NCBI GenBank assembly: GCA_002702065.1
Contig: NZXX01000001.1
Coordinates: 2,604,001-2,668,000, forward strand
From: Anaerolineaceae bacterium
GTDB taxonomy: Bacteria > Chloroflexota > Anaerolineae > Aggregatilineales > Phototrophicaceae
Direction: 5' to 3'
DNA: 64,000 nt
In this document: in pieces, positions 33,401 through 39,928 of the stretch
Layout of the letters: every line of letters begins with the position of its first letter
Position numbering within the stretch: the first letter of the stretch is position 1
Position numbers and translations under genes: made by a program
Notes under the pieces: generated by a model
The model's database searches: none
Seen by the model: the letters and a program-made list of their open reading frames with translations, nothing else
What the model was told of the DNA's origin: nothing

Positions 33401-33613
33401 GTAACGCGGAAACATATCCTTAAACGCGCGCGCCAGCACATGATGGCTGCCGGGCTTGCCATTCGCTGTTGGCGGGCCTTCATAAAAGACATATGATGGG
33501 CCGCCTTTGCGCTCTTCCATGGTGCGCTCAAAAATTCGGTTGAGCTGCCAGAAACTCAGCTGTTCGCGTTCCAGCTTCTGGATATCAACCTGTGGGTTTG
33601 CTGCCTTGAACAT
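30413..33613 (-). CDS. ileS: Isoleucyl-tRNA synthetase, eukaryote-like type
   Basis: IleRS charges tRNA-Ile in the cytosol. The 1066-residue product has the class I signature in the form PGSHHVLA (about 55-61) instead of HIGH, the editing (CP1) insertion with WTTTPWTLPGN, GRERYWGTPLP, and GKKMSKSKGN at about residue 600, then an anticodon-binding domain. The length, the HH form and the C-terminal architecture fit the second, eukaryote-like IleRS type. Members of that type are often insensitive to mupirocin; this is family knowledge, not tested here. GGAG lies seven bases before the ATG. The leader upstream holds a short peptide ORF and competing hairpins. Confidence 0.96.
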   Translation of the reverse strand: MFKAANPQVDIQKLEREQLSFWQLNRIFERTMEERKGGPSYVFYEGPPTANGKPGSHHVLARAFKDMFPRYKTMRGFYSLRRSGWDTHGLPVEIAVQKELGLTSKQEIEEYGVAAFNERCKTSVLRHITDWEKLTERIAFWADLDSAYVTFTNEYIESVWWILKQMWDQGLLYRGYKVVPYSPSSGTPLSSHEVSLGYKVIKDPSVFVRFPMKSRPGVSFLAWTTTPWTLPGNAALAVGEKIDYVQVEGPLPDGEGKEQLILAEKRMSVLRNPEAYRVVKRFKGKDLLGERYNPLYTFLPTDKDHAFVVAGDFVSTDDGTGIVHIAPAYGADDMEVGDKHDLPIFRTVVEDGRFVEQATEFRGMWFKDADREIIRDLQDRGLMYKVAEYEHSYPHNWRDDTPLMYYARETWFIRATEYKQQMIDLNQTINWVPDHIKDGRFGNWLDDLKDWSLGRERYWGTPLPVWMDDETGDMLCVGSIEELSELTGRDLSDLELHRPYVDDITFPNPSGKGGTMRRTPEVIDVWFDSGAMPMAQWGYPQHNQEMFEQQFPADYICEAIDQTRGWFYTLHAISTMVNQSVAYKNVICLGHILDGEGKKMSKSKGNIVDPWSVLDAHGADAFRWYLYTSGPPGDSRRFSVELVGEVVKKFWSTLWNTYSFFVTYANLDGWTPDSDAPPVAERDLLDQWVLAELHQLVKTVTEAYEEYDVPNATRPIQVFVEALSNWYVRLSRRRFWKSESDQEKLGAYATLYECLVTVSKLLAPAMPYLSEALYRNLVVEIDAESPMSVHLATWPEYDNALIDSKVIRDMRLVQDLVSLGLAARNSAGDSGIKVRQPLAQVRFAMRDAAEADVVTEYADLIKSELNVKDIGVVSGDAARGLVQVNYFLNPIPRLLGKKYGSDFKRLQSALRDGEQDAVRPYAEKLLAGENATVELDGDSFEVTPEEVEVKVTQEVSEGYAVAEDNGYMAVLDTTLTEDLIHEGMAREVVRRVQKMRRDADFNISDRIDIRYQASDKLAQAIEAYGDYIRTETLGETLHSDSTTNGYHSEDFEIEGETLSVGVRRAQ

Positions 33614-33633
33614 GGTTCATCTCCGAGTTGTTC

Positions 33634-33689
33634 GTCTGATTGAATAAGGATGGGGATGATTGTGCCGTTAGCGCACATTCAAATCAGAC
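33634..33689 (-). promoter_or_regulatory. Leader hairpin between leader peptide and ileS
   Basis: On the minus strand GTCTGATTTGAAT (33689-33677) pairs with ATTCAATCAGAC (33645-33634), one base bulged, enclosing a smaller GTGC/GCAC hairpin. It overlaps the last codons of the leader ORF and ends nine bases before the ileS ribosome site. No T run follows, so it is not an ordinary terminator. Confidence 0.6.
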
Positions 33690-33735
33690 TGGCAATGACC
33701 CGCGATGTGAGCCAGCGTTCCCGTCTCACCACCAC
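33679..33735 (-). CDS. Candidate 18-residue leader peptide of ileS
   Basis: A GTG at 33735 is preceded seven bases upstream by a perfect AGGAGG (33748-33743). Translation gives MVVRRERWLTSRVIASLI and a TGA at 33681-33679. Two ATT isoleucine codons lie at positions 14 and 18, the second right before the stop, and Val and Leu codons are frequent. The final codons overlap the 5' arm of the leader hairpin. Upstream, GTGAG/CTCAC and CTGGC/GCCAG can pair as alternatives, so the leader offers a 1:2, 2:3, 3:4 chain. Regulation of ileS by translation of this ORF is an inference; I see no convincing promoter pair here. Confidence 0.5.
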   Translation of the reverse strand: MVVRRERWLTSRVIASLI

Positions 33736-33832
33736 GTGCGCACCTCCTGCCATACCTGTATTACCGAACTGATTTTACTACTCTAAGGATAAGGCAATTA
33801 TTCCTCAGAATGCAGAATTCCGGTAGGGGCAA

Positions 33833-34342
33833 TCAACGACTGGCCGGCGGCAGATCACCGGTCCAGAAGATCTCGCGGGACAGATCAAAGCGGGGTCGCT
33901 GCGGCGATATGCTGCGGACCGGAATCGCGAACTGCCAGCGCATCGCAAAAACAGAAAACTCCATATCGCCCACACATTGAGCGATCAGGTCAGGTGACGA
34001 CTGCGGGACCGAGTCGGTTTTTGTGGCGCAGCGCGGGGGGAAGATCGGGCAATCGCCGCCCTGCTCCTTAAAAAACAGGACAAGGTCGCAGATATCCTGT
34101 GTGGTATCGTAGGTCCACACATCGACCCCATAAGCCTCGCGGGAATACGTCAGCAACCGCGCATTGGGCGGCACCGGTGGTTCTGGCGGGGCCATAATGC
34201 CAAACAAAACCCCGACCACACGCGGGCCAACCAGAACCACAAAAATTAACGCCAGCCCCCCCAGCAGCAATGCCACCCACGGGATGCCCCCGGTGGGTTC
34301 AGTTTCGGGATCGTTAGGGTTGCCAGCGTTGACTGTGCTCAA
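33833..34342 (-). CDS. Unrecognised single-pass membrane protein
   Basis: The 169-residue product has a short N-terminal tail, one membrane segment (WVALLLGGLALIFVVLVGPRVVGVLFGI, about 22-49), a proline-rich linker and an extracytoplasmic part with four Cys residues (DICD, GGDCPIFPPRC, AQC). The likely start is a TTG at 34342, 29 bases inside the preceding gene; no ATG or GTG gives a better start while keeping the membrane segment. It is the last gene of a nine-gene operon. Function unknown. Confidence 0.65.
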   Translation of the reverse strand: MSTVNAGNPNDPETEPTGGIPWVALLLGGLALIFVVLVGPRVVGVLFGIMAPPEPPVPPNARLLTYSREAYGVDVWTYDTTQDICDLVLFFKEQGGDCPIFPPRCATKTDSVPQSSPDLIAQCVGDMEFSVFAMRWQFAIPVRSISPQRPRFDLSREIFWTGDLPPASR

Positions 34343-34820
34343 TGACGACCATTCCCTCTGTATTCTGATCCGGGTCTTCGTTAGACACGCCGGGTTGTAT
34401 CGTAATCGTGGTTTGCTGGCTCACGCCAAAGCCAGTCCGCTGGAACAAACACGTATACCAGAACGGCACCTGTGATGGGTTATTCTCTGACCCCCGAATC
34501 ACACCGGCAGCCGGAATACGTTCGCAGCCGGTTTCGGTGCGGTCCAATTCCCGCAGTTTCTGATCGTAATATGCCGCCACATCGGCTGGCTGCGCATCGC
34601 TGACCAAATACAACGAGCGCCGGGTTACGTTGGACTCATTCACCATGCCCCAGGGCTGAGCGCTGGGATACGGATCGACATCCAGTGGGGTACGAAATGA
34701 ATTCTGATCGAGGAAATATGCGGCGACCCCGCCGACCACCAGCAAGATGCCGACGATGGCAATGAGTGTGCCCACACGAAACAGGGAGATGCTGCCATCT
34801 CGCCCTACAAAAACAGACAT
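34314..34820 (-). CDS. Unrecognised membrane-anchored protein
   Basis: The 168-residue product has a membrane segment (VGTLIAIVGILLVVGGVAAYFL, about 16-37) and a soluble domain with DAQPADVAAYYDQKLRELDR and a Cys pair (GCERIP and YTCLF). The overall plan resembles its downstream neighbour: an anchor and a small extracytoplasmic domain. No family name can be given. It begins two bases after the upstream TPR gene, consistent with one transcript. Confidence 0.68.
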   Translation of the reverse strand: MSVFVGRDGSISLFRVGTLIAIVGILLVVGGVAAYFLDQNSFRTPLDVDPYPSAQPWGMVNESNVTRRSLYLVSDAQPADVAAYYDQKLRELDRTETGCERIPAAGVIRGSENNPSQVPFWYTCLFQRTGFGVSQQTTITIQPGVSNEDPDQNTEGMVVIEHSQRWQP

Positions 34821-34822
34821 GC

Positions 34823-35626
34823 CTATACCTCCTGCATGAGTCGTTCCATAGCCCGCACATCATCTGCCAGCAGCGTGCCATAAGGCGTGTCCGCAAACCG
34901 GTCGGCTTCGGCCTGCCAGTATGCCAACCCTGCTGCAATCCATGAACGCTCCGGTGCGGCGCCTTTTTCCATCCGAAAAAGCAGATAGGCACCCATCAGT
35001 TGGCGATGCGGCTCGACACCGTCCTGCATGGCGTCGCTGGCCTGCTGCGCCGCAGCATCGACCTGCCCGCTGTGAAAAAGTGCCTCAGCCAGATCGAGCC
35101 GTACAACGGGCGGAGAACCCGCAGCCAGTGCCCGCTCGATGATGTCTGCCGCCTCGCGGTAGCGTCCCTGTATAAGCAGTGTACGACCAAAACCATAAAG
35201 GGGATAATGGTGATTTGGCTGAATGTCAAGCGCTTCTAACAAAACAGCTTCGCTATGGTCAATCATGCCCTGCTGGCGATAGGTATTCCCCAGCAGCGTC
35301 AGGGCTCGGAAATCGGCTTTGTCTGCTGCCCGCAGGCCTTCGAGCAGATCGCTGGCCTGTGCGAACTCACCATCCAGGTACAGGCGCTGCGCCTGCGTCA
35401 GGGGTGTCACCATCGTCCGGTTGGCCCACATGAAAATGACCTGCGCCACAATTACCAGGCCAATCACACCGATCAGCGCCGGCTGCCGCAGTTCAAACGG
35501 GCCGAAGATAACCATCAGGAGCGAAGGCACCAGCAGCAGCACCGCCAACCCAAAAGCCAGTTTTGCGAGGCGGTCCCAATGACGAAATTGGCGCCACAGA
35601 TGCGCGGTCAGCCTGCCCATGGTCAT
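34823..35626 (-). CDS. Membrane-anchored TPR protein (third of three)
   Basis: The 267-residue product has two hydrophobic segments near the N-terminus (LAFGLAVLLLVPSLLMVIFG and ALIGVIGLVIVAQVIFMWA), then TPR-like helices: AQRLYLDGEFAQASDLLEGL, ALTLLGNTYRQQGMIDHSEAVLLEAL, YGFGRTLLIQGRYREAADIIERAL and DLAEALFHSGQVDAAAQQASDAM. TPR arrays bind partner proteins. It starts at the last base of the preceding TPR gene's stop, one base shared. Three TPR proteins in a row suggest a membrane scaffold; the partners are unknown. Confidence 0.8.
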   Translation of the reverse strand: MTMGRLTAHLWRQFRHWDRLAKLAFGLAVLLLVPSLLMVIFGPFELRQPALIGVIGLVIVAQVIFMWANRTMVTPLTQAQRLYLDGEFAQASDLLEGLRAADKADFRALTLLGNTYRQQGMIDHSEAVLLEALDIQPNHHYPLYGFGRTLLIQGRYREAADIIERALAAGSPPVVRLDLAEALFHSGQVDAAAQQASDAMQDGVEPHRQLMGAYLLFRMEKGAAPERSWIAAGLAYWQAEADRFADTPYGTLLADDVRAMERLMQEV

Positions 35627-36501
35627 TAACCCAGGTTACCCGCGTCCGCGTCCGCCAGCGCCTGCTCAATGGCTGCGATTTCGTTGCGCAGCGCCAGACC
35701 GTAAGCCGTGCCTTCCATCGCGCTCAGGCCAGACCGCCAGACCTTGAGTCCGTCCCGCGCACTCATCATCTTGGCCGTGGCCCGCACTGCCTTTTTCGTT
35801 TCATCCGTCTTCTGATAGACCTGTGCCAGATGGTAATAAACCCGCACCCCATACATGGCTGGCATCGCATGGGTCGCTGCCCGTTCAAATGCCACAATCG
35901 CCGTTGCTTCATCACCCGCAAAATGCTGCAAAAAGCCAAGTTCCGCCCATACAATCGGTTGATCCGGTGCCAGTTCCGTCGCTTTACGCAAGGCGCTGGC
36001 CGCTTCATCATAGGCCGCCTGCATCCGGTAACCATTCGCCAGCGTAATATAGGCGCTGGGGTCATTCGGGAATAGCTGGACAGAACGGTCCGCCGTCGCC
36101 TGCGCCTTGGCAAGCTGACCCGTGTGCGCATAGGCGCTGGTCAGCAGCATCAACACGTCTGCGGTTTCCTTGCCTTCGTTGATGGAACGCTGTAACAGGG
36201 GTATCGCCTCGCGGAAACGGAATGACTCGATCAGCCGGTAAGCCTCGGCATAACCCGAACCCTGCTGACGCGCCTGCCGCACCAGCAGCAGCCCAACCAG
36301 CACGAACCACAGCAAGAACATGACTGCCGCCAGGCACAGCCCGGAGACCGCCAATTGCACCACCGGCGACATACCATTGATCATCCGCTGTGGGCCAGCC
36401 ACCATTTCGGTGATCAGTGCGCCGACGAAGATCACCATGCCGGCCAGCGCCAGCCCCAGCGACCCAAAAACAGCCAGCCATTGCAGTCGTCGGCTCATCA
36501 C
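35626..36501 (-). CDS. Membrane-anchored TPR protein (second of three)
   Basis: The 291-residue product has two membrane segments (LAVFGSLGLALAGMVIFVGALI and LAVSGLCLAAVMFLLWFVLVGLLLV), followed by TPR units such as AEAYRLIESFRFREAIPLLQRSI, TSAYAHTGQLAKAQATADRSVQLFPNDPSAYITLANGYR and AASALRKATELAPDQPIVWAELGFLQH. The repeat consensus is better here than in its neighbours. It overlaps the preceding TPR gene by four bases (ATGA). No enzymatic motif is visible. Confidence 0.85.
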   Translation of the reverse strand: MMSRRLQWLAVFGSLGLALAGMVIFVGALITEMVAGPQRMINGMSPVVQLAVSGLCLAAVMFLLWFVLVGLLLVRQARQQGSGYAEAYRLIESFRFREAIPLLQRSINEGKETADVLMLLTSAYAHTGQLAKAQATADRSVQLFPNDPSAYITLANGYRMQAAYDEAASALRKATELAPDQPIVWAELGFLQHFAGDEATAIVAFERAATHAMPAMYGVRVYYHLAQVYQKTDETKKAVRATAKMMSARDGLKVWRSGLSAMEGTAYGLALRNEIAAIEQALADADAGNLG

Positions 36502-37478
36502 GCTAGCTTGACCTTGCCTTCAACCAGATCCGTCGCCAGTTGAATATCATCCGCCAGCACCGCCCGCAGCGAAACGGCCTGCTCGTGTGTGAGCAGATTC
36601 TGCCATTCTTCCAGCCCGTTTTTTTCCTTGCGCATCTGCGCGACATGCTTCTCAACCGATGTCTCGTCGCCCAGCCGGCTGTAGGCACGGGCCAGATACA
36701 GTTGAATCAGCAGCCGGTGACGCGCATCCGGCACCCGATGCTGCAAGGCTTGCTGCAAATGCGTCACCGCTTCGGATGCCATCTCCAGACGATCCTCAAT
36801 CATGCCCAGGTTATATGCGGCCACCCATTCTTCCGGTGCCAGCTCCAGCGCCCGCAGGCCCGCCTCACGCGCTTCAGCATATCGTCCGGACTGCAACTGC
36901 ACTTCCGCCAGCCCATTATAGCCAACTGCCGAATCCGGCGTCAGCGCAACCATTTTTTCGTAGTCCTTGCGCGCCCGGTCCAGCTTGCCCCACAACCGGA
37001 ACACCTCCGCCCGGAAGCGATAGTAATTTTCATTATCCGGGTCATCCTTGATGACCGCATTCATGCTCTCAACGGCGTCTTCATACTCGCCTTTACGCAG
37101 GTGACGCACCGCCGCCTGAAATGTGTTGGGTACGCGTGGACGAAAGACAAAGCCCCCCGCGATAATCCACCCCACAGCCGCGCCAGATAACGGGAGCAGA
37201 AGATGTGGGACAAACAGCACACCCAGCAAGATCGCCCCAACGGCTGGCGCCAGAATGGCTAACCAGCGCAAGCGGGTCTGCCGGTCCATTCGCCCACCAA
37301 TAATAATCACGGTCCCCACCAAAAAGATGAGGAGCAGCATGGTCTGGGCGGTCGTCATCCAATCCTCACGCGGTTCCAGCGCGTTCAGAATCAGGCTGAT
37401 CAACCCGGTCAGGCCAAGCAGAATAACCAATGCCCGTGTGCGTGCCGGGCCAAGAAACAAATGAAACTGATCAAGCAT
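36498..37478 (-). CDS. Membrane-anchored TPR protein (first of three)
   Basis: The 326-residue product has four hydrophobic segments (about 14-34, 43-64, 74-90 and 95-115) and then TPR repeats: AAVRHLRKGEYEDAVESMNAVIKDDPDNENYYRFRAEVFRLWGKLDRARKDYEKM in spirit, GYNGLAEVQLQSGRYAEAREAGLRALEL and AAYNLGMIEDRLEMASEAVTHLQQAL. The open frame extends to 37643, but the ATG at 37478 overlaps the upstream stop by eight bases and gives the expected hydrophobic start (MLDQFHLFLG). The function is probably as a protein-protein scaffold at the membrane. Confidence 0.82.
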   Translation of the reverse strand: MLDQFHLFLGPARTRALVILLGLTGLISLILNALEPREDWMTTAQTMLLLIFLVGTVIIIGGRMDRQTRLRWLAILAPAVGAILLGVLFVPHLLLPLSGAAVGWIIAGGFVFRPRVPNTFQAAVRHLRKGEYEDAVESMNAVIKDDPDNENYYRFRAEVFRLWGKLDRARKDYEKMVALTPDSAVGYNGLAEVQLQSGRYAEAREAGLRALELAPEEWVAAYNLGMIEDRLEMASEAVTHLQQALQHRVPDARHRLLIQLYLARAYSRLGDETSVEKHVAQMRKEKNGLEEWQNLLTHEQAVSLRAVLADDIQLATDLVEGKVKLA

Positions 37479-38187
37479 GATGTTTGGGTGCTGGCCTCCG
37501 GGCATAGCGCGTGAGTTGGGTGACATGATCGCCCTGCTCACGGCGTAAGAGAATTTTATAGGCATCGACCCACATGCGGGCTGTGCCGATGGCTGTTTCA
37601 TAGGTGTACAGAGAAGCATCCACCGCCTTCCCTGCGATTTCAATTCGGGCTGGCTGACTTTGCATCGCTAACGGCCCTGCCGCGTCCATGACCACATGAA
37701 AAGCGCCATCCACATCATCAAACAAGGGCACAATATTCAGCCGGGGCAATGGCACATCAGGTGCGTCGGCCTGTGCATGCAGCGAATAGCCCGTAAAAAT
37801 GTCGACTGCGGCAGCAACGATGAACGGCTGCGATAAAGCCACTGTTTCCTCAAAGGCCATTTCCCGATTGACTACACGAATGATTTCCGCGTGGTCATCG
37901 TAGAAGATGAAACTGGCTTTCACCTGCTGGACCAGGTCTGTAGCGCTCCCATAGGCGCGCAGGTTAATCCGCTCGAACTGGCCGTCGGGATTGTACAGAG
38001 CTTCGTAGAGCACGCTTCGCCCGTCATCGTCCCGGCCATCCCGATCAACCCGGATAAAATGGGCGCCATCAACATCGTGCATACTCCAGTGTTCTTGCAC
38101 CCCGGCAGGTTCATCATGGCGCAGGCAGGCGTACACCCCACTGGCGAGGAAAATTTCGTGTTTGCCGACAACATGAAGGCGGCGCAT
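37471..38187 (-). CDS. Unrecognised 238-residue protein
   Basis: The product is soluble with beta-rich predicted character. Notable stretches are the start RRLHVVGKHEIFLASGVYACLRHDE, DVDGAHFIRVDRDGRDDDGRSVLYEALYN, ASFIFYDDHAEIIRVVNRE and the C-terminal YETAIGTARMWVDAYKILLRRE. I know no named family. It lies seven bases after the AlaX-like gene and overlaps the first TPR gene by eight bases, so it is within the operon. The conserved-looking C-terminal Trp/Tyr-rich helix and DGxDDDG-like stretch might help a profile search. Confidence 0.6.
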   Translation of the reverse strand: MRRLHVVGKHEIFLASGVYACLRHDEPAGVQEHWSMHDVDGAHFIRVDRDGRDDDGRSVLYEALYNPDGQFERINLRAYGSATDLVQQVKASFIFYDDHAEIIRVVNREMAFEETVALSQPFIVAAAVDIFTGYSLHAQADAPDVPLPRLNIVPLFDDVDGAFHVVMDAAGPLAMQSQPARIEIAGKAVDASLYTYETAIGTARMWVDAYKILLRREQGDHVTQLTRYARRPAPKHHA

Positions 38188-38194
38188 AACGCAA

Positions 38195-38905
38195 TTACAA
38201 TTCTTTCAGGCCGACAGTGATACGCTTGTTGATCCGACCCTTGCTCTTGTAATCAACAATGGTCAACGGTCCGACTTCGCGCGTGTTGGCGACATGCGTG
38301 CCACCATCGGCTTGCAGGTCCAGGCCCTTGATATCGATGGTACGCACTTCGGGAATGCCTTCGGGCAGCAGGTTGATCTTGGTCCGAATCAAATCCGGTA
38401 TTTTGAACGCCTCGTCGCGTGGCAGGATATTCACGGTGACGTCGCGGCCAGCTTCCACTTCAGCGATAATGGCCGCTTCGATTTCGGCGACCAGTTCCTT
38501 TTCCATCCGCTCGAACTCAAAGTCCAGCCGCCCCTTCAGCGGTTCCATATTGCCACCGGTCACGCTGGCCTGATAATCGCGCCACACCACCCCACACAGG
38601 ATATGCATGGCAGTATGGGTGCGCATGAGCTGGTAGCGCCGTGACCAATCCAGCACGCCATGAACGACAGCATCCAGCGGCGGGCACTCCCCTTCGATGA
38701 CGTGCAAATTGCCGCGCAACACTTTGGTGACCGGGTAAACACGGTCGTTGACGATCAATTGTCCAACGTCATTCGGCTGACCGCCACCACCAGGATAAAA
38801 CGCGGTTCGATCCAGCACGACGGCGTTATTTTCGGGGTCAATCTTTGTGACACGGGCGTCGAATTCCTTGACATAGCTGTCTGTCTGATAGATCAGTTCC
38901 GTCAT
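38195..38905 (-). CDS. AlaX-like alanyl-tRNA editing protein
   Basis: AlaX proteins are free-standing editing domains that hydrolyse mischarged Ser- or Gly-tRNA-Ala. The 236-residue product has FYPGGGGQPNDVG (about 37-48), the zinc ligands H97 and H101 in RTHTAMH, and GGTHVANT with H204. The Cys that usually precedes GGTH is Asp (D200) here, so the metal site differs from that of AlaRS, though Asp at this position may occur in some AlaX subgroups. It overlaps the GNAT gene by four bases. The catalytic state should be checked against characterised AlaX types. Confidence 0.85.
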   Translation of the reverse strand: MTELIYQTDSYVKEFDARVTKIDPENNAVVLDRTAFYPGGGGQPNDVGQLIVNDRVYPVTKVLRGNLHVIEGECPPLDAVVHGVLDWSRRYQLMRTHTAMHILCGVVWRDYQASVTGGNMEPLKGRLDFEFERMEKELVAEIEAAIIAEVEAGRDVTVNILPRDEAFKIPDLIRTKINLLPEGIPEVRTIDIKGLDLQADGGTHVANTREVGPLTIVDYKSKGRINKRITVGLKEL

Positions 38906-39384
38906 GAATCAGAGTCTCCAATATCCGCGCGCATCCGTATTTGCCAGGGACGCCCCCCCAGCTGTTCCCAGAAGGCAATGGCTGACCCATTGGTGGCCGC
39001 CACATGCCATTCGTAATGTTTTAGACCCTTTTCGCGGAACCAATCAATCAGCCCTTCGACCAGCGCCCGCCCGACACCCTGCCCGCGATAGGCTTCTTCG
39101 ACAAAGATATCCGCCAGAAAGCCACCCGCTTCCTGCTCGAACATCTCCGGCATCAGGTCGACCATTACACCCAGAACATAGCCGACGATGCGGCCATCTT
39201 CTTCGGCAACCAGCACTCTTGTATGGCTGTCATTCAGCCGATCACTCAGGCTGCGGGCATACAGGCTGGCCCCTTGCAGGGTGGACCGGGGCATATCCGC
39301 ATCAATCTCGCGGTGGAATGCCACCAGCTTTTCCCATAATTTACCAATTGCGACAGCGTCGCTTGCTACGGCTGATCGAATCAT
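38902..39384 (-). CDS. GNAT-family N-acetyltransferase
   Basis: The 160-residue product has the GNAT core: MIRSAVASDAVAIGKLW start, VLVAEEDGRIVGYVLG (beta strands), IFVEEAYRGQGVGRALVEGLIDWF with the acetyl-CoA-binding motif RGQGVG, and YEWHVAATNGSAIAFWEQLGG. The substrate is unknown. The ATG at 39384 overlaps the upstream GNAT stop by four bases (ATGA) and is preferred over the ATG at 39396. The next gene (AlaX-like) overlaps by four bases. Two adjacent GNATs with a tRNA-editing protein may hint at a translation or toxin-related modification theme; this is weak inference. Confidence 0.9.
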   Translation of the reverse strand: MIRSAVASDAVAIGKLWEKLVAFHREIDADMPRSTLQGASLYARSLSDRLNDSHTRVLVAEEDGRIVGYVLGVMVDLMPEMFEQEAGGFLADIFVEEAYRGQGVGRALVEGLIDWFREKGLKHYEWHVAATNGSAIAFWEQLGGRPWQIRMRADIGDSDS

Positions 39385-39854
39385 AGGTTCATCCATAAAA
39401 CGTCGGTCAGTTCAGTCGCACCCATCGCCCGCCAGAATGCCTGATCCACCGGTTGACGACGCGGAACGCGCGCGACAAATGCAGTAATCCCCTGGCAGGC
39501 AAACCACTCGCGCAGCGGCTCCAGCAGCCGGCGGCCCAGCCCACTCTGATAACTGTGCAGCCCCACCGCCAGGTCAATCACCGAGCCGATACGCGCCGGA
39601 CGCATCCCCGGCGGACCATCTTCAATCCGCCCGATAATATAGCCCACAATTTCATGATCACGATCGGCCACTAGCACCGTGCAGCATGGGTCTTTCAGCC
39701 AGTCTGCCGCGGCAACTGACCATTCGGCCTGTCCTGTAGCCGACAACCGAAAACGGCGATCGGACTGCTGCTGAACGGTCATCTTTTCGTGCCACAGCGC
39801 AGCCATCGCGGCAATATCCATTTCATTCGCGGGTCGAATAGTTGAGTCTGACAT
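39381..39854 (-). CDS. GNAT-family N-acetyltransferase, first gene of the operon
   Basis: The 157-residue product shows STIRPANEMDIAAMAALW, VLVADRDHEIVGYIIG, IDLAVGLHSYQSGLGRRLLEPLREWF (acetyl-CoA motif YQSGLGRRL) and PVDQAFWRAMGATEL. It is a divergent paralogue of the next GNAT. The ATG at 39854 is chosen over a TTG at 39857. A good minus-strand promoter lies just upstream, so this begins the nine-gene unit. The acceptor substrate cannot be predicted. Confidence 0.88.
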   Translation of the reverse strand: MSDSTIRPANEMDIAAMAALWHEKMTVQQQSDRRFRLSATGQAEWSVAAADWLKDPCCTVLVADRDHEIVGYIIGRIEDGPPGMRPARIGSVIDLAVGLHSYQSGLGRRLLEPLREWFACQGITAFVARVPRRQPVDQAFWRAMGATELTDVLWMNL

Positions 39855-39877
39855 CAAATCTCACTCGCCAGAGGGAC

Positions 39878-39906
39878 AGGATAGCACCCTCCATCTTACA
39901 AATCAA
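39878..39906 (-). promoter_or_regulatory. Promoter of the nine-gene GNAT-AlaX-TPR operon
   Basis: Minus-strand TTGATT (39906-39901) and TATCCT (39883-39878) have a 17-base spacer, with the start about 17 bases before the ATG at 39854. It overlaps the divergent plus-strand promoter, so the two could interfere. Confidence 0.65.
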
Positions 39907-39922
39907 GCACATCGGCTACAAT
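39895..39922 (+). promoter_or_regulatory. Promoter giving a leaderless transcript for the large membrane protein
   Basis: CTTACA (39895-39900) and TACAAT (39917-39922) are 16 bases apart. The ATG at 39929 begins seven bases after the -10 element and no Shine-Dalgarno sequence precedes it. Confidence 0.55.
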
Positions 39923-39928
39923 AATAAC

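Noticed and set aside
33614..33790. T-box riboswitch upstream of ileS
   Set aside because: The minus strand has CGCGGGT but not the conserved AGGGTGGNACCGCG core, and a translated ORF with AGGAGG occupies the same sequence.
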